From: Nocardiopsis chromatogenes YIM 90109 | GTDB lineage: Bacteria; Actinomycetota; Actinomycetes; Streptosporangiales; Streptosporangiaceae | DNA: 35,048 nt | Reading direction: 5' to 3' | Assembly (NCBI RefSeq): GCF_000341185.1 | Contig: NZ_ANBH01000290.1 | Location: 5,781-40,828, forward strand | In this document: piece by piece, positions 16,895 through 22,843 of the stretch | Layout: each line of letters opens with the position of its first letter | Position numbering within the stretch: the first letter of the stretch is position 1 | Position numbers and translations under genes: made by a program | Notes under the pieces: generated by a model | Seen by the model: only the letters and a program-made list of their open reading frames with translations | Databases searched by the model: none | What the model was told of the DNA's origin: nothing

Positions 16895-17014
16895 ATGCCC
16901 ACCGAGTCCACCGAATCCCACGATCCCGAAGAGCTCCGCACCGAGTTCCGGCGCCGCCTGCGGCTGCGGACGCGGGCGCTCGTGCTGATGCTCCTGGCCG
17001 GTGCCCCCTGGTGA
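16895..17014 (+). CDS. Small protein, 39 aa; first half of a probable split membrane gene
   Basis: The ATG at 16895 has no Shine-Dalgarno, but TACGGT sits about 10 bases upstream, fitting a leaderless transcript. It encodes a charged stretch (EELRTEFRRRLRLRTR) and the start of a hydrophobic helix (ALVLMLLAGAPW), then stops. The helix is too short for a membrane span and continues perfectly in the next frame (VILLLW). A one-base change in the CCCCC run at 17004-17008 would fuse the two. Either a frameshift has split one gene, or two coupled genes share GTGA. Confidence 0.45.
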   Translation: MPTESTESHDPEELRTEFRRRLRLRTRALVLMLLAGAPW

Positions 17015-17307
17015 TCCTTCTTCTGTGGTCACCGGGCCGAGACCTGGCATCGCAGTTCGAGGAGGACCCGCCCTGCGACTCGCCCGCGGTGTCGCTGTTC
17101 AGCGGTCATCCCTGGGACGACTGGCGCGATTGGCGCTCGGAGCCCGAGTGGTGCCCAGCGGCACGGGCCCAGACCACCGCCTGGGCCGCGTTCCTCGCCG
17201 TCCCTGCGCTCTGGGCAGCGCGCCGCTGGGCGCGGATCTACCGGCAGAACCCGCCCCCGACCTCTGCCGAGTACGTCCGGCTCCACGGCGGTCGACCTCC
17301 GGCCTGA
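17011..17307 (+). CDS. Small membrane protein; second half of a probable split gene
   Basis: 98 residues if GTG 17011 is the start, overlapping the previous TGA as GTGA. It begins with the rest of a hydrophobic helix (VILLLW). A loop rich in Trp, Asp and Pro follows (CDSPAVSLFSGHPWDDWRDW), then a second membrane helix (AWAAFLAVPALWAARRW) and a short basic tail. Joined with the preceding 39 codons it would make a two-helix membrane protein of about 137 residues. Family and role unknown. Confidence 0.5.
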   Translation: MILLLWSPGRDLASQFEEDPPCDSPAVSLFSGHPWDDWRDWRSEPEWCPAARAQTTAWAAFLAVPALWAARRWARIYRQNPPPTSAEYVRLHGGRPPA

Positions 17308-17559
17308 CGCCGGGCGCTCCCGTCGGCCCAGCCTCAGTTGGTGCGGGTGTCGGTCAGGTGCCGGGCGATCAGCCCGACCACGACATAACCCGTCTCCGGG
17401 GCCTCGGATTAGTGGATGCACGGGGAGACGCCCCCACGCGAGTCCAGCCGGACGGGTCGACCGCTCCGGACACCGACAGCATCCGCTCGGCGCGCCACCT
17501 ACAGGGCTGGAGAGATCGCCCGGGCGGTGCTGGTCCTGCAGAATCGCGAATCACGATGA
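17308..17559. other. Intergenic region between convergent genes
   Basis: About 250 bases between the 3' ends of the small membrane gene (plus) and the methylase-like gene (minus). No gene, RNA or clear hairpin is seen. Confidence 0.35.
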
Positions 17560-18441
17560 TCAGAGCTCAGTGTTCCGATTGAGCAGGTCGTGAGCCGCCT
17601 GGAAGGCTTCGGCCACCTCTCCGTACTTCCGGAGGCGCTCCGCGATCGCCAAGGTCTCGTTGCGCTGGCCGATCGCCCGCTCCAGAGCCGTGTCCAGGTC
17701 TTCGGCAAGGGAGTCGGAAACGGTGAGCAGAACGTTGGGGCCGAGCTCCCACAGGACGCTGTTCACGGCCGCGCACGCCACGGCGAGCGGATCGATGTCG
17801 GTCGCCAGCCACACAGCCGAAGCCGGGTCCCTGCCGCGGTTGCGCATGGTCTGAGCGGCGGCACGCAGCATGCCGCCCGTGCCCGCGGTGGGTTCGTAGA
17901 CCCACGGCGCCTTGTCCAGGTCCTCCATGAGCAGGCTCGCCGCAGCGTCCGCGACGGGCGCAGGAGTGTAGTACTGGCCCCGTGCCGCGGCGCTTTTGGT
18001 TCCCCGCATCGTGGTGAGCAGGACGCCGAACAGGTCCACCTCCCAGCGGGTCTCCCGGATCCCGGTGAGTTCGAGCTGGCCGGCCGCGATCGCCGCACGG
18101 CCGGCGGCCCGTGCGGCTTCGCGCACGGCGTCCGTGGCCTGGTGTTGGCCGTGCCAGACCTCCAGCAGCGGCCACGCGGGGGTGGTCAGGTCAGGGCGGG
18201 TGCAGACGAAGTCCTCCCACTGCTGTCGGATGAGTTCGGTGAACTGTTCGGTGTCCAGCGCCGTAATGCGGTCGGCCACCTCGGCGCGACGGTCAGGCGG
18301 CGGGGCGAGGAACGAGAGCGCGGCGACCACCGAGGCGGGAACTTCGAGTCGGCCGTGGCCGTGGGCACTGTGCCATGCACTCTCCACCGCGTCGGCGATC
18401 GCCTTCGCGCGGTGCTCAGGTGCGTGCCGTGAATCGGACAT
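17560..18441 (-). CDS. N6-adenine DNA methylase-like protein lacking a visible motif IV
   Basis: 293 residues from ATG 18441 with AAGGAG upstream. The last 140 residues carry methylase motifs: GQYYTPAPVADAAASLL (155-171, motif X type), YEPTAGTGGML (182-192, the AdoMet-binding motif I) and ATDIDPLAVACAAVN (213-227, motif II). After LLTVSDSLAED the protein ends with a helix (AERLRKYGEVAEAFQAAHDL). The [DN]PP[YF] catalytic motif expected soon after is absent. The N-terminal 130 residues are helical. It may bind AdoMet or DNA without methylating, or be a shortened form kept by mobile elements. It lies downstream of the sliding-clamp gene, separated from it by a hairpin. Confidence 0.75.
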   Translation of the reverse strand: MSDSRHAPEHRAKAIADAVESAWHSAHGHGRLEVPASVVAALSFLAPPPDRRAEVADRITALDTEQFTELIRQQWEDFVCTRPDLTTPAWPLLEVWHGQHQATDAVREAARAAGRAAIAAGQLELTGIRETRWEVDLFGVLLTTMRGTKSAAARGQYYTPAPVADAAASLLMEDLDKAPWVYEPTAGTGGMLRAAAQTMRNRGRDPASAVWLATDIDPLAVACAAVNSVLWELGPNVLLTVSDSLAEDLDTALERAIGQRNETLAIAERLRKYGEVAEAFQAAHDLLNRNTEL

Positions 18442-18481
18442 GATCCTGCTCCTTCCGAACAGGTGTCCTACAGAAGTGCGT

Positions 18482-18516
18482 AGAGCCCGGGGCCCTTGCC
18501 GCGGTCCCCGGGCTCT
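18482..18516 (-). terminator. Perfect 11-bp hairpin after the sliding-clamp gene
   Basis: Arms AGAGCCCGGGG (18482-18492) and CCCCGGGCTCT (18506-18516) enclose 13 bases, starting 8 bases past the clamp stop codon. No T-run. It probably ends or attenuates transcription before the methylase gene. Confidence 0.6.
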
Positions 18517-18523
18517 GGCGTGC

Positions 18524-19717
18524 TCAGTCCGTGCGAACCGGCATGAGCAGGTGTTGGTAGGCCAGGTGCTCACCGGGGGCGCCGTCTTCGTCGGTGAGCA
18601 GCACGGGCTTGACCGGTGAGGTGATGTGGAGGGCGACGTGCTCACCGTGGAAGCAGGACAGGGCGTCCCGGAGGAAGTCCGCGCGGAACTGCAGCTCGAA
18701 GGGGGTAGCGAGCTTGCCTGCCATCCGCACGACAACCGGCGGGGCGGTGACGCGCACGGCGTCGTCGAGGACGGGGGTCACCGCGCATGAGCTCGGTTCG
18801 ATGCTCAAGGTGAGGTGGCGGTACCGCTCCTTTTTCGCCGCGCAGATCGCGGCGGCTCGTTCCACAGCGGCGTTCAGGCCCTTTCGAGGGACGACGACCC
18901 CCTGTGCTCCCGGAAGACGGAGAAGGCGGCGGTAGTTGGGCATGTCGAGCCCCGAGAGCCCGACCAAGGCGGTGACGTCCCCGCTGGTGATGGAAGCGAT
19001 GTTCGCTTCCAGCCCGATGGTGACGGTGGGACCGGTCAGGTGCTTGATGAGGTGCTCCAGGAACGAGCCGGGAAGCAGCGCTTCGATGTTCGGCCCCTCC
19101 GTGTCGACCGCGGGGATGCGGGCGACGGCGAGACGGTACCGGTCGGTGGCCGCCAGCTCGACACCGTCAGGCGTTCCGGCGAGGTGGAATCCCACCGTGG
19201 CCGGTACTTCCGTGTCCGTGCCGCGGGCGCACTTCACGCGGCACAGCTCGGAGGCGAACCGCTCCCGGTCTACCGTGATCCGGCTCCCGCGGGGGATGTC
19301 CGGCAGCGGCGGGTATTCGTCGACGTCGTAGGTGGTCAGCGGCACGGTGCAGCCGTCGGCCCGCATGACCGCGGTCGACGATTCGACCGCGAGCGTGATC
19401 GGCGTTGCGTCGGGCACGCGCCCCTTTCCCTTGACCAGTGCCTTCAGCACACGAACGGCTTCGGAGTGGTCAACGACCATTCGGCCCGGAGCCTGCGCGA
19501 CGCCGGGCAGTGCGACCGTCACGGCGCACTCGTACTGGCAGCCCGTCAGGTGCACGTCGCCGTGCGCGTCGGCTTCCACCAGAACACCGCCCATCAGCGG
19601 GATGCTCGGACGAGAGTGGACGCCGAGGCCGGCGGTGGACAGGGCGGCGGCCAGCTCACCACGGGTGGTGGCGGCCGCCGGCCCGCCCATGAGGGCGGGC
19701 GCAGCGGTCGGGTTCAT
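18524..19717 (-). CDS. DNA polymerase III beta (sliding clamp) paralogue
   Basis: 397 residues, close to the usual actinobacterial DnaN length. Start ATG 19717 has an AGGGGG stretch 6 bases upstream. Three clamp-type repeats can be followed: an N-terminal domain to about 130 (MVVDHSEAVRVLKALVKGKG), a middle domain with VGFHLAGTPDGVELAATDRY followed by RLAVARIP (the most typical DnaN block), and a C-terminal domain ending EHLAYQHLLMPVR, the classic clamp C-terminus. It is not beside dnaA or recF, so it is an extra, element-borne copy. It may help the element replicate or recruit the host polymerase. Sequence is divergent, for example in the 240-300 region. Confidence 0.88.
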   Translation of the reverse strand: MNPTAAPALMGGPAAATTRGELAAALSTAGLGVHSRPSIPLMGGVLVEADAHGDVHLTGCQYECAVTVALPGVAQAPGRMVVDHSEAVRVLKALVKGKGRVPDATPITLAVESSTAVMRADGCTVPLTTYDVDEYPPLPDIPRGSRITVDRERFASELCRVKCARGTDTEVPATVGFHLAGTPDGVELAATDRYRLAVARIPAVDTEGPNIEALLPGSFLEHLIKHLTGPTVTIGLEANIASITSGDVTALVGLSGLDMPNYRRLLRLPGAQGVVVPRKGLNAAVERAAAICAAKKERYRHLTLSIEPSSCAVTPVLDDAVRVTAPPVVVRMAGKLATPFELQFRADFLRDALSCFHGEHVALHITSPVKPVLLTDEDGAPGEHLAYQHLLMPVRTD

Positions 19718-19735
19718 CGGATCCCCCTTTTCTGG

Positions 19736-20248
19736 TCAGGTGTTGCTGTGGGCGAGGTGTCGGGGAAGCGGCGAAGCCGCGGAGCCGACGCGGTAGGTCC
19801 CCGGGCGGATCTCCTGCAAAGGGGCGTGCTCGAAGGGCTCCTTCGGGTACGGCATGTGCAGCAGGAGGCACCCGGCCAGCTCGGTATCGGCGTCTTCGGG
19901 GACGCGGGTCACGGTGAAGGTGAAGGCGCCGCGCGGGTCCCCGACGGAGATCGAGACGGTGACGGCGTCCTGCTCCTCTTCGAGCTGGATTGCGGCGGAG
20001 TTGCACCAGCTCAGCGGGAGCGGATGGGCCTGGTGACCGGTCGGGGGCGAATCGGCCGACGCGGGGCAGTCCTGTTCGCCGTCGTCATCGATCCATCCGG
20101 TCGTGGTCTGTGCGATCGGGTTACCGCAGGCGGTACAGGCGTGGGTGTTGCCGCTCTCGTGGTCGAACTCGACGGCGATGGACTCGACGTCGAAGACATC
20201 ATCCTCTGTGCTGACCGCGGCTCCGTTGACGGTGAGAAGGGGGAACAT
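19736..20248 (-). CDS. Zn-ribbon-like hypothetical protein
   Basis: 170 residues from ATG 20248 with GGGAGG upstream. Residues 37-61 form a possible half zinc-ribbon: HACTACGNPIAQ, then WIDDDGEQDC; C38, C41, C61 and H36 could bind metal. The C-terminal half is beta-rich (VTVSISVGDPRGAFTFTVTR). It lies 18 bases upstream of the clamp gene with no hairpin between them, so the two are probably co-transcribed. A truncated copy of the metal-site region is found at 15033-15146. Function unknown. Confidence 0.7.
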   Translation of the reverse strand: MFPLLTVNGAAVSTEDDVFDVESIAVEFDHESGNTHACTACGNPIAQTTTGWIDDDGEQDCPASADSPPTGHQAHPLPLSWCNSAAIQLEEEQDAVTVSISVGDPRGAFTFTVTRVPEDADTELAGCLLLHMPYPKEPFEHAPLQEIRPGTYRVGSAASPLPRHLAHSNT

Positions 20249-20270
20249 CGATCCTCCCGGGCGGTCGCCT

Positions 20271-20289
20271 GGGGCGCCGTCGGCGCCCC
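20271..20289 (-). terminator. GC hairpin between two small genes
   Basis: A perfect 8-bp stem GGGGCGCC-GTC-GGCGCCCC lies 6 bases after the stop of the 110-residue gene and before the next gene's ribosome site. One of several similar hairpins in this cluster. Confidence 0.5.
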
Positions 20290-20295
20290 GGGGCT

Positions 20296-20628
20296 TCAGT
20301 TGTCGGCGCAGTACCAGTTGGTCTGGCCTGCATGCAGGTGCCAGCCCTCAACGCAGGCGACGTCGAAGAGGGCGGCCTCAAGGCGGGCCGCAAGCGTGTC
20401 CATCGCCTCGACACCGTCCGCGGCTAGGCAGGTGGCCCGGATCTGTGCGCCGTCGCCGTCGGGGAAGGCGTCGACTGTCGCGCCGATGACCGGCATTACT
20501 GATCCGGGGGCGGTCAGTGGGGTGATGGCTTCGGCGAGTGTCCGGGTGAGCCATTCGGGTGTGGGGTGGGACGCGGGGTCGGTGGTCTCAGGGGCGCGAA
20601 GAAAGATCTCGATGCTGAGCACGGCCAT
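20296..20628 (-). CDS. Hypothetical protein, 110 aa
   Basis: ATG 20628 with AAGGAG seven bases upstream. A compact soluble alpha/beta protein: a hydrophobic first strand (MAVLSIEIFL), a helical stretch (PEWLTRTLAEAITPL), a second strand (AQIRATCLAAD), a helix (AMDTLAARLEAALFDVACVE) and an aromatic end (HAGQTNWYCADN). No membrane segment or known motif. It is part of the minus-strand maintenance-like cluster and has its own downstream hairpin. Function unknown. Confidence 0.65.
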   Translation of the reverse strand: MAVLSIEIFLRAPETTDPASHPTPEWLTRTLAEAITPLTAPGSVMPVIGATVDAFPDGDGAQIRATCLAADGVEAMDTLAARLEAALFDVACVEGWHLHAGQTNWYCADN

Positions 20629-20710
20629 CCGAGCTCCTTGGAGGAACCGGGGGCGGAGTCATGGGAGGGTTCCGCTTTCCCACGCACCGACGCCCCTCAC
20701 GGGGAGGTGG

Positions 20711-20740
20711 CGGGGCCGGTCATCGTCGGAACCGGCCCCG
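20711..20740 (-). terminator. Perfect 10-bp hairpin
   Basis: Arms CGGGGCCGGT (20711-20720) and ACCGGCCCCG (20731-20740) with a 10-base loop, 8 bases after the 37-residue gene's stop codon. Terminator-like, no T-run. Confidence 0.6.
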
Positions 20741-20747
20741 TCGCCGG

Positions 20748-20861
20748 TCAGTCGGTGCGGCGGTAGAACTCGATCCAGGCGCGGGACTTGGCGTCCCACA
20801 GTTCGGCGCGGATCACGCCGGGGTGGCTCGCGGCGCATTCGGTGGCGAGTGCGCGCGTCAT
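20748..20861 (-). CDS. Small ORF, 37 aa, coupled to the upstream gene
   Basis: The ATG at 20861 overlaps the TGA of the preceding gene (ATGA, 20858-20861). It encodes MTRALATECAASHPGVIRAE followed by a short aromatic, basic tail (KSRAWIEFYRRTD). The four-base overlap and the hairpin 8 bases past the stop argue that it is real. Function unknown; it may be a small partner of the upstream protein. Confidence 0.5.
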   Translation of the reverse strand: MTRALATECAASHPGVIRAELWDAKSRAWIEFYRRTD

Positions 20862-21433
20862 CTCGGGGCGGTCGGGTCCGCCGTGGACTCCCAGAAGCCC
20901 GGGATGTCGAAGTCGTCGTAGTGCCGGATGAGGGTCCGGCCGCGGCGCTGTGCCGCGGCGATGGCCTTGGACGTCTCGTGTTCGTCCGTGAGCGCCTCGC
21001 CAACGGCTTCTTCGTCGGCAGGGTCGCCATCGGCTGTGCGACAGGCCGCGATGAATTCGCGCATGCGCCGCGCGCCGGCGTCATCGGCCGCTTGGAACTG
21101 CGTAGGGCCACCGCGGCCACCGTTGGTGAAGGCTCCCAGCAGGGTCCGACCGTCGCGGACCGTTCCGGACCAGGCGATTCCGGTTCCGATGTCCGTGCTG
21201 GACACCTGCGTTACGCGCACTTGCTCGGTAGGGACGACCAGGCCGCTGTGCGGCAATCTGATCAGGGCCACGTCTCCTCCCTTGTCGCTTTCAGCGGTGA
21301 TTGCGCAGTGGACGCACGTTCCTTCGCCGTCACAGTGGCATTCGGCTTCGCACGCGCGGCAGTCGTACAGGGTTCCGGGTTCGTGCGGGTAGTCCGCGTG
21401 GTTGAGCGTGGGATGCTGTCTGCACATCGGCAT
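20858..21433 (-). CDS. Cysteine-rich hypothetical protein, 191 aa
   Basis: From ATG 21433. The N-terminal 45 residues hold seven cysteines and several histidines (MPMCRQHPTLNHAD, YDCRACEAECHCDGEGTCVHC), which looks like a zinc-binding module. The middle is beta-rich (PHSGLVVPTEQVRVTQVSST, then GIAWSGTVRDGRTLLGAFTN). The C-terminal part is charged and helical (ADEEAVGEALTDEHETSKAI). Its stop overlaps the start of the 37-residue ORF. Two tandem hairpins lie between it and the gene upstream. Function unknown; the metal site would fit a nucleic-acid or protein binder. Confidence 0.65.
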   Translation of the reverse strand: MPMCRQHPTLNHADYPHEPGTLYDCRACEAECHCDGEGTCVHCAITAESDKGGDVALIRLPHSGLVVPTEQVRVTQVSSTDIGTGIAWSGTVRDGRTLLGAFTNGGRGGPTQFQAADDAGARRMREFIAACRTADGDPADEEAVGEALTDEHETSKAIAAAQRRGRTLIRHYDDFDIPGFWESTADPTAPR

Positions 21434-21457
21434 TCACCGCCTTGAATCGGTGTCCGA

Positions 21458-21486
21458 TCAGGGGCCGCGATACTCGCGGCCCCTGA
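21458..21486 (-). terminator. Perfect 12-bp hairpin
   Basis: TCAGGGGCCGCG (21458-21469), loop ATACT, CGCGGCCCCTGA (21475-21486). It is the second of two tandem hairpins that follow the 121-residue gene, 24 bases before the next start. Confidence 0.65.
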
Positions 21487-21509
21487 ACCGATACCGGGAA
21501 GGCGGATTC

Positions 21510-21544
21510 GGGGTGCCGACCGTGGCGCGGTCGGCACCCCTTTT
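21510..21544. terminator. 12-bp hairpin, with T-run on the plus strand
   Basis: GGGGTGCCGACC (21510-21521), a 7-base loop and GGTCGGCACCCC (21529-21540), followed by TTTT on the plus strand. For the minus-strand gene ending at 21547 it is the first structure after the stop; on the plus strand it is a textbook intrinsic terminator. Likely bidirectional insulation. Confidence 0.7.
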
Positions 21545-21546
21545 GC

Positions 21547-21912
21547 TTATCCCGCGCGATAGCAGGACAGGTCGTCCGTTTCGGTGCCGCCTTCACCGAT
21601 CAGGCACAGCCCGAGCATGTCCGCGTTCTCCTCGCACCACGCGAACTGGTCTTGGCTGTAATCGGCGAAGTACTCATCTTCCGTGTCCCCGGGGCGCAGG
21701 GTGAGGAAGCCCAGCGCACGCGCGGCGACCTGGTCTTCCGAAACTCCCACAGGGGTCCGCAAGTCCTTCCCTTCGAAGATGAGGGAGTCACCGCAGTAGA
21801 GGCCGTAGGACCAGCACTCCCGGGCGACCACGCCGCAGGTTTCGAAGCCGGCGGGTTCGATTATCAGCGTGTGAGGGAGGATAGTGAAACCGTCGATGAC
21901 GAATTCCGACAT
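21547..21912 (-). CDS. Hypothetical protein, 121 aa
   Basis: Start ATG 21912, with an AGGTGAGGTG stretch just upstream (a GTG at 21924 is possible). A soluble, acidic protein: beta start (FVIDGFTILPHTLIIEPAGF), a segment with CGVVARECWSYGLYCGDSLI, then a helix and an acidic aromatic end (DEYFADYSQDQFAWCEENAD). No motif recognised. It follows the 99-residue gene by 34 bases and is the last gene before the tandem hairpins. Confidence 0.6.
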   Translation of the reverse strand: MSEFVIDGFTILPHTLIIEPAGFETCGVVARECWSYGLYCGDSLIFEGKDLRTPVGVSEDQVAARALGFLTLRPGDTEDEYFADYSQDQFAWCEENADMLGLCLIGEGGTETDDLSCYRAG

Positions 21913-21946
21913 GGCACACCTCACCTAGGGTGCGAACTACTGGGGT

Positions 21947-22246
21947 TCAGCAGGGTTCGATTCGGATTCCGCCGCGCAGACCGAAGAGGATGCGACGCTC
22001 GATCAGGGACAGATCAGCATCGGGCGACCGGTAGAGGTCGATGTAGCTTCCTTCGGTGACCGCAGGCGTCAGAACGCGTTCCGGCCGACGGAAGACGTAG
22101 TCGAAGTGCTGGCGCTGCGAGTAGCCCATATAGGTCCGACTCCACAGCGCATCCTTCGCTGCTTGCAGTGAGGGGAAGCGTTCCATGTCCTCTTGGGACG
22201 ACGGAGTGAATCCGGGTCCGCCGTACCACACCCCGTACCAGGCCAT
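21947..22246 (-). CDS. Hypothetical protein, 99 aa
   Basis: Start ATG 22246 with GGAG seven bases upstream; longer reading has no ribosome site. Begins MAWYGVWYGGPGFTPSS; a helix with AAKDALWSRTYMGYSQRQHF and a basic tail follow. First gene of the minus-strand cluster below the AT-rich regulatory region. Function unknown. Confidence 0.6.
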   Translation of the reverse strand: MAWYGVWYGGPGFTPSSQEDMERFPSLQAAKDALWSRTYMGYSQRQHFDYVFRRPERVLTPAVTEGSYIDLYRSPDADLSLIERRILFGLRGGIRIEPC

Positions 22247-22286
22247 AGCATTCTCCGGGGGAGTGTTCTTTGCTTGGTCACCCTTA

Positions 22287-22314
22287 TTAATACCCACACG
22301 GAAGATCAATTAAC
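22287..22314 (-). promoter_or_regulatory. Candidate promoter of the maintenance-like cluster
   Basis: On the minus strand a GTTAAT/TTAATT -35-like box (22308-22314) stands 15-16 bases from TATTAA (22287-22292), about 40 bases before the first gene's start. It lies in the AT-rich segment. A plausible but imperfect match. Confidence 0.35.
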
Positions 22315-22843
22315 GAGACAGAAGAAAATATTCCGGCCGGCACATTGAAATCATGGCGACAGTTCGACATGCACTCTCGCACGTCAATCCATGATTCGAA
22401 GTGTAGAGCGAGGGTTACAATAGACCATAAGACAACACACCAAGAAAGCGCCTGTAAATAGAGGAAGGGAATACGGCATTCGAATTGATATCCGTCAATC
22501 CGATCGCACCAGGGGACGAATCCGACCAAACCCCGCACCATCCCGATAGAGTTTGCGGACCATGCTCCGCACCTGTCGGGCGACACACAGGCACCCCCCA
22601 CACGCCACCTGACCAGCTATTTCTTGACAGCGACGCCTTGGCCGCCATACCGCCTCAGGGAGAGCCGCCCCCGCGGACGCCCCGTTCGACATCCCCGTGG
22701 ACACCCATTAGCAAAGGCATTCGCCCAGCAATTACCCTTAAAAGGAAACCCTGACAGAACGACCCGGCAGGGCAACACGCACCGCACAAGCCAAGGAAAG
22801 GAGAAAGGGGGTTGCCCCTGCCGCGCCTCGCACTATCACTTTT
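22315..22843. other. AT-rich intergenic region
   Basis: About 530 bases of much lower GC than the rest of the window, between the OmpA-BTAD gene's 3' end and the maintenance-like cluster. A 104-residue minus-strand frame (22287-22601) crosses it, with one possible membrane helix, but it has un-actinomycete codon use and overlaps the candidate promoter, so I do not call it. Weak hairpin-like sequence (GGGG-TTG-CCCC near 22807-22818) could end the Tad operon transcript. Otherwise nothing is recognised. Confidence 0.4.

Noticed and set aside
22287-22601. Possible 104-aa minus-strand membrane protein
   Set aside because: Low GC with un-actinomycete codon use, overlaps a candidate promoter and lacks a ribosome site. 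Could be revisited if conserved.
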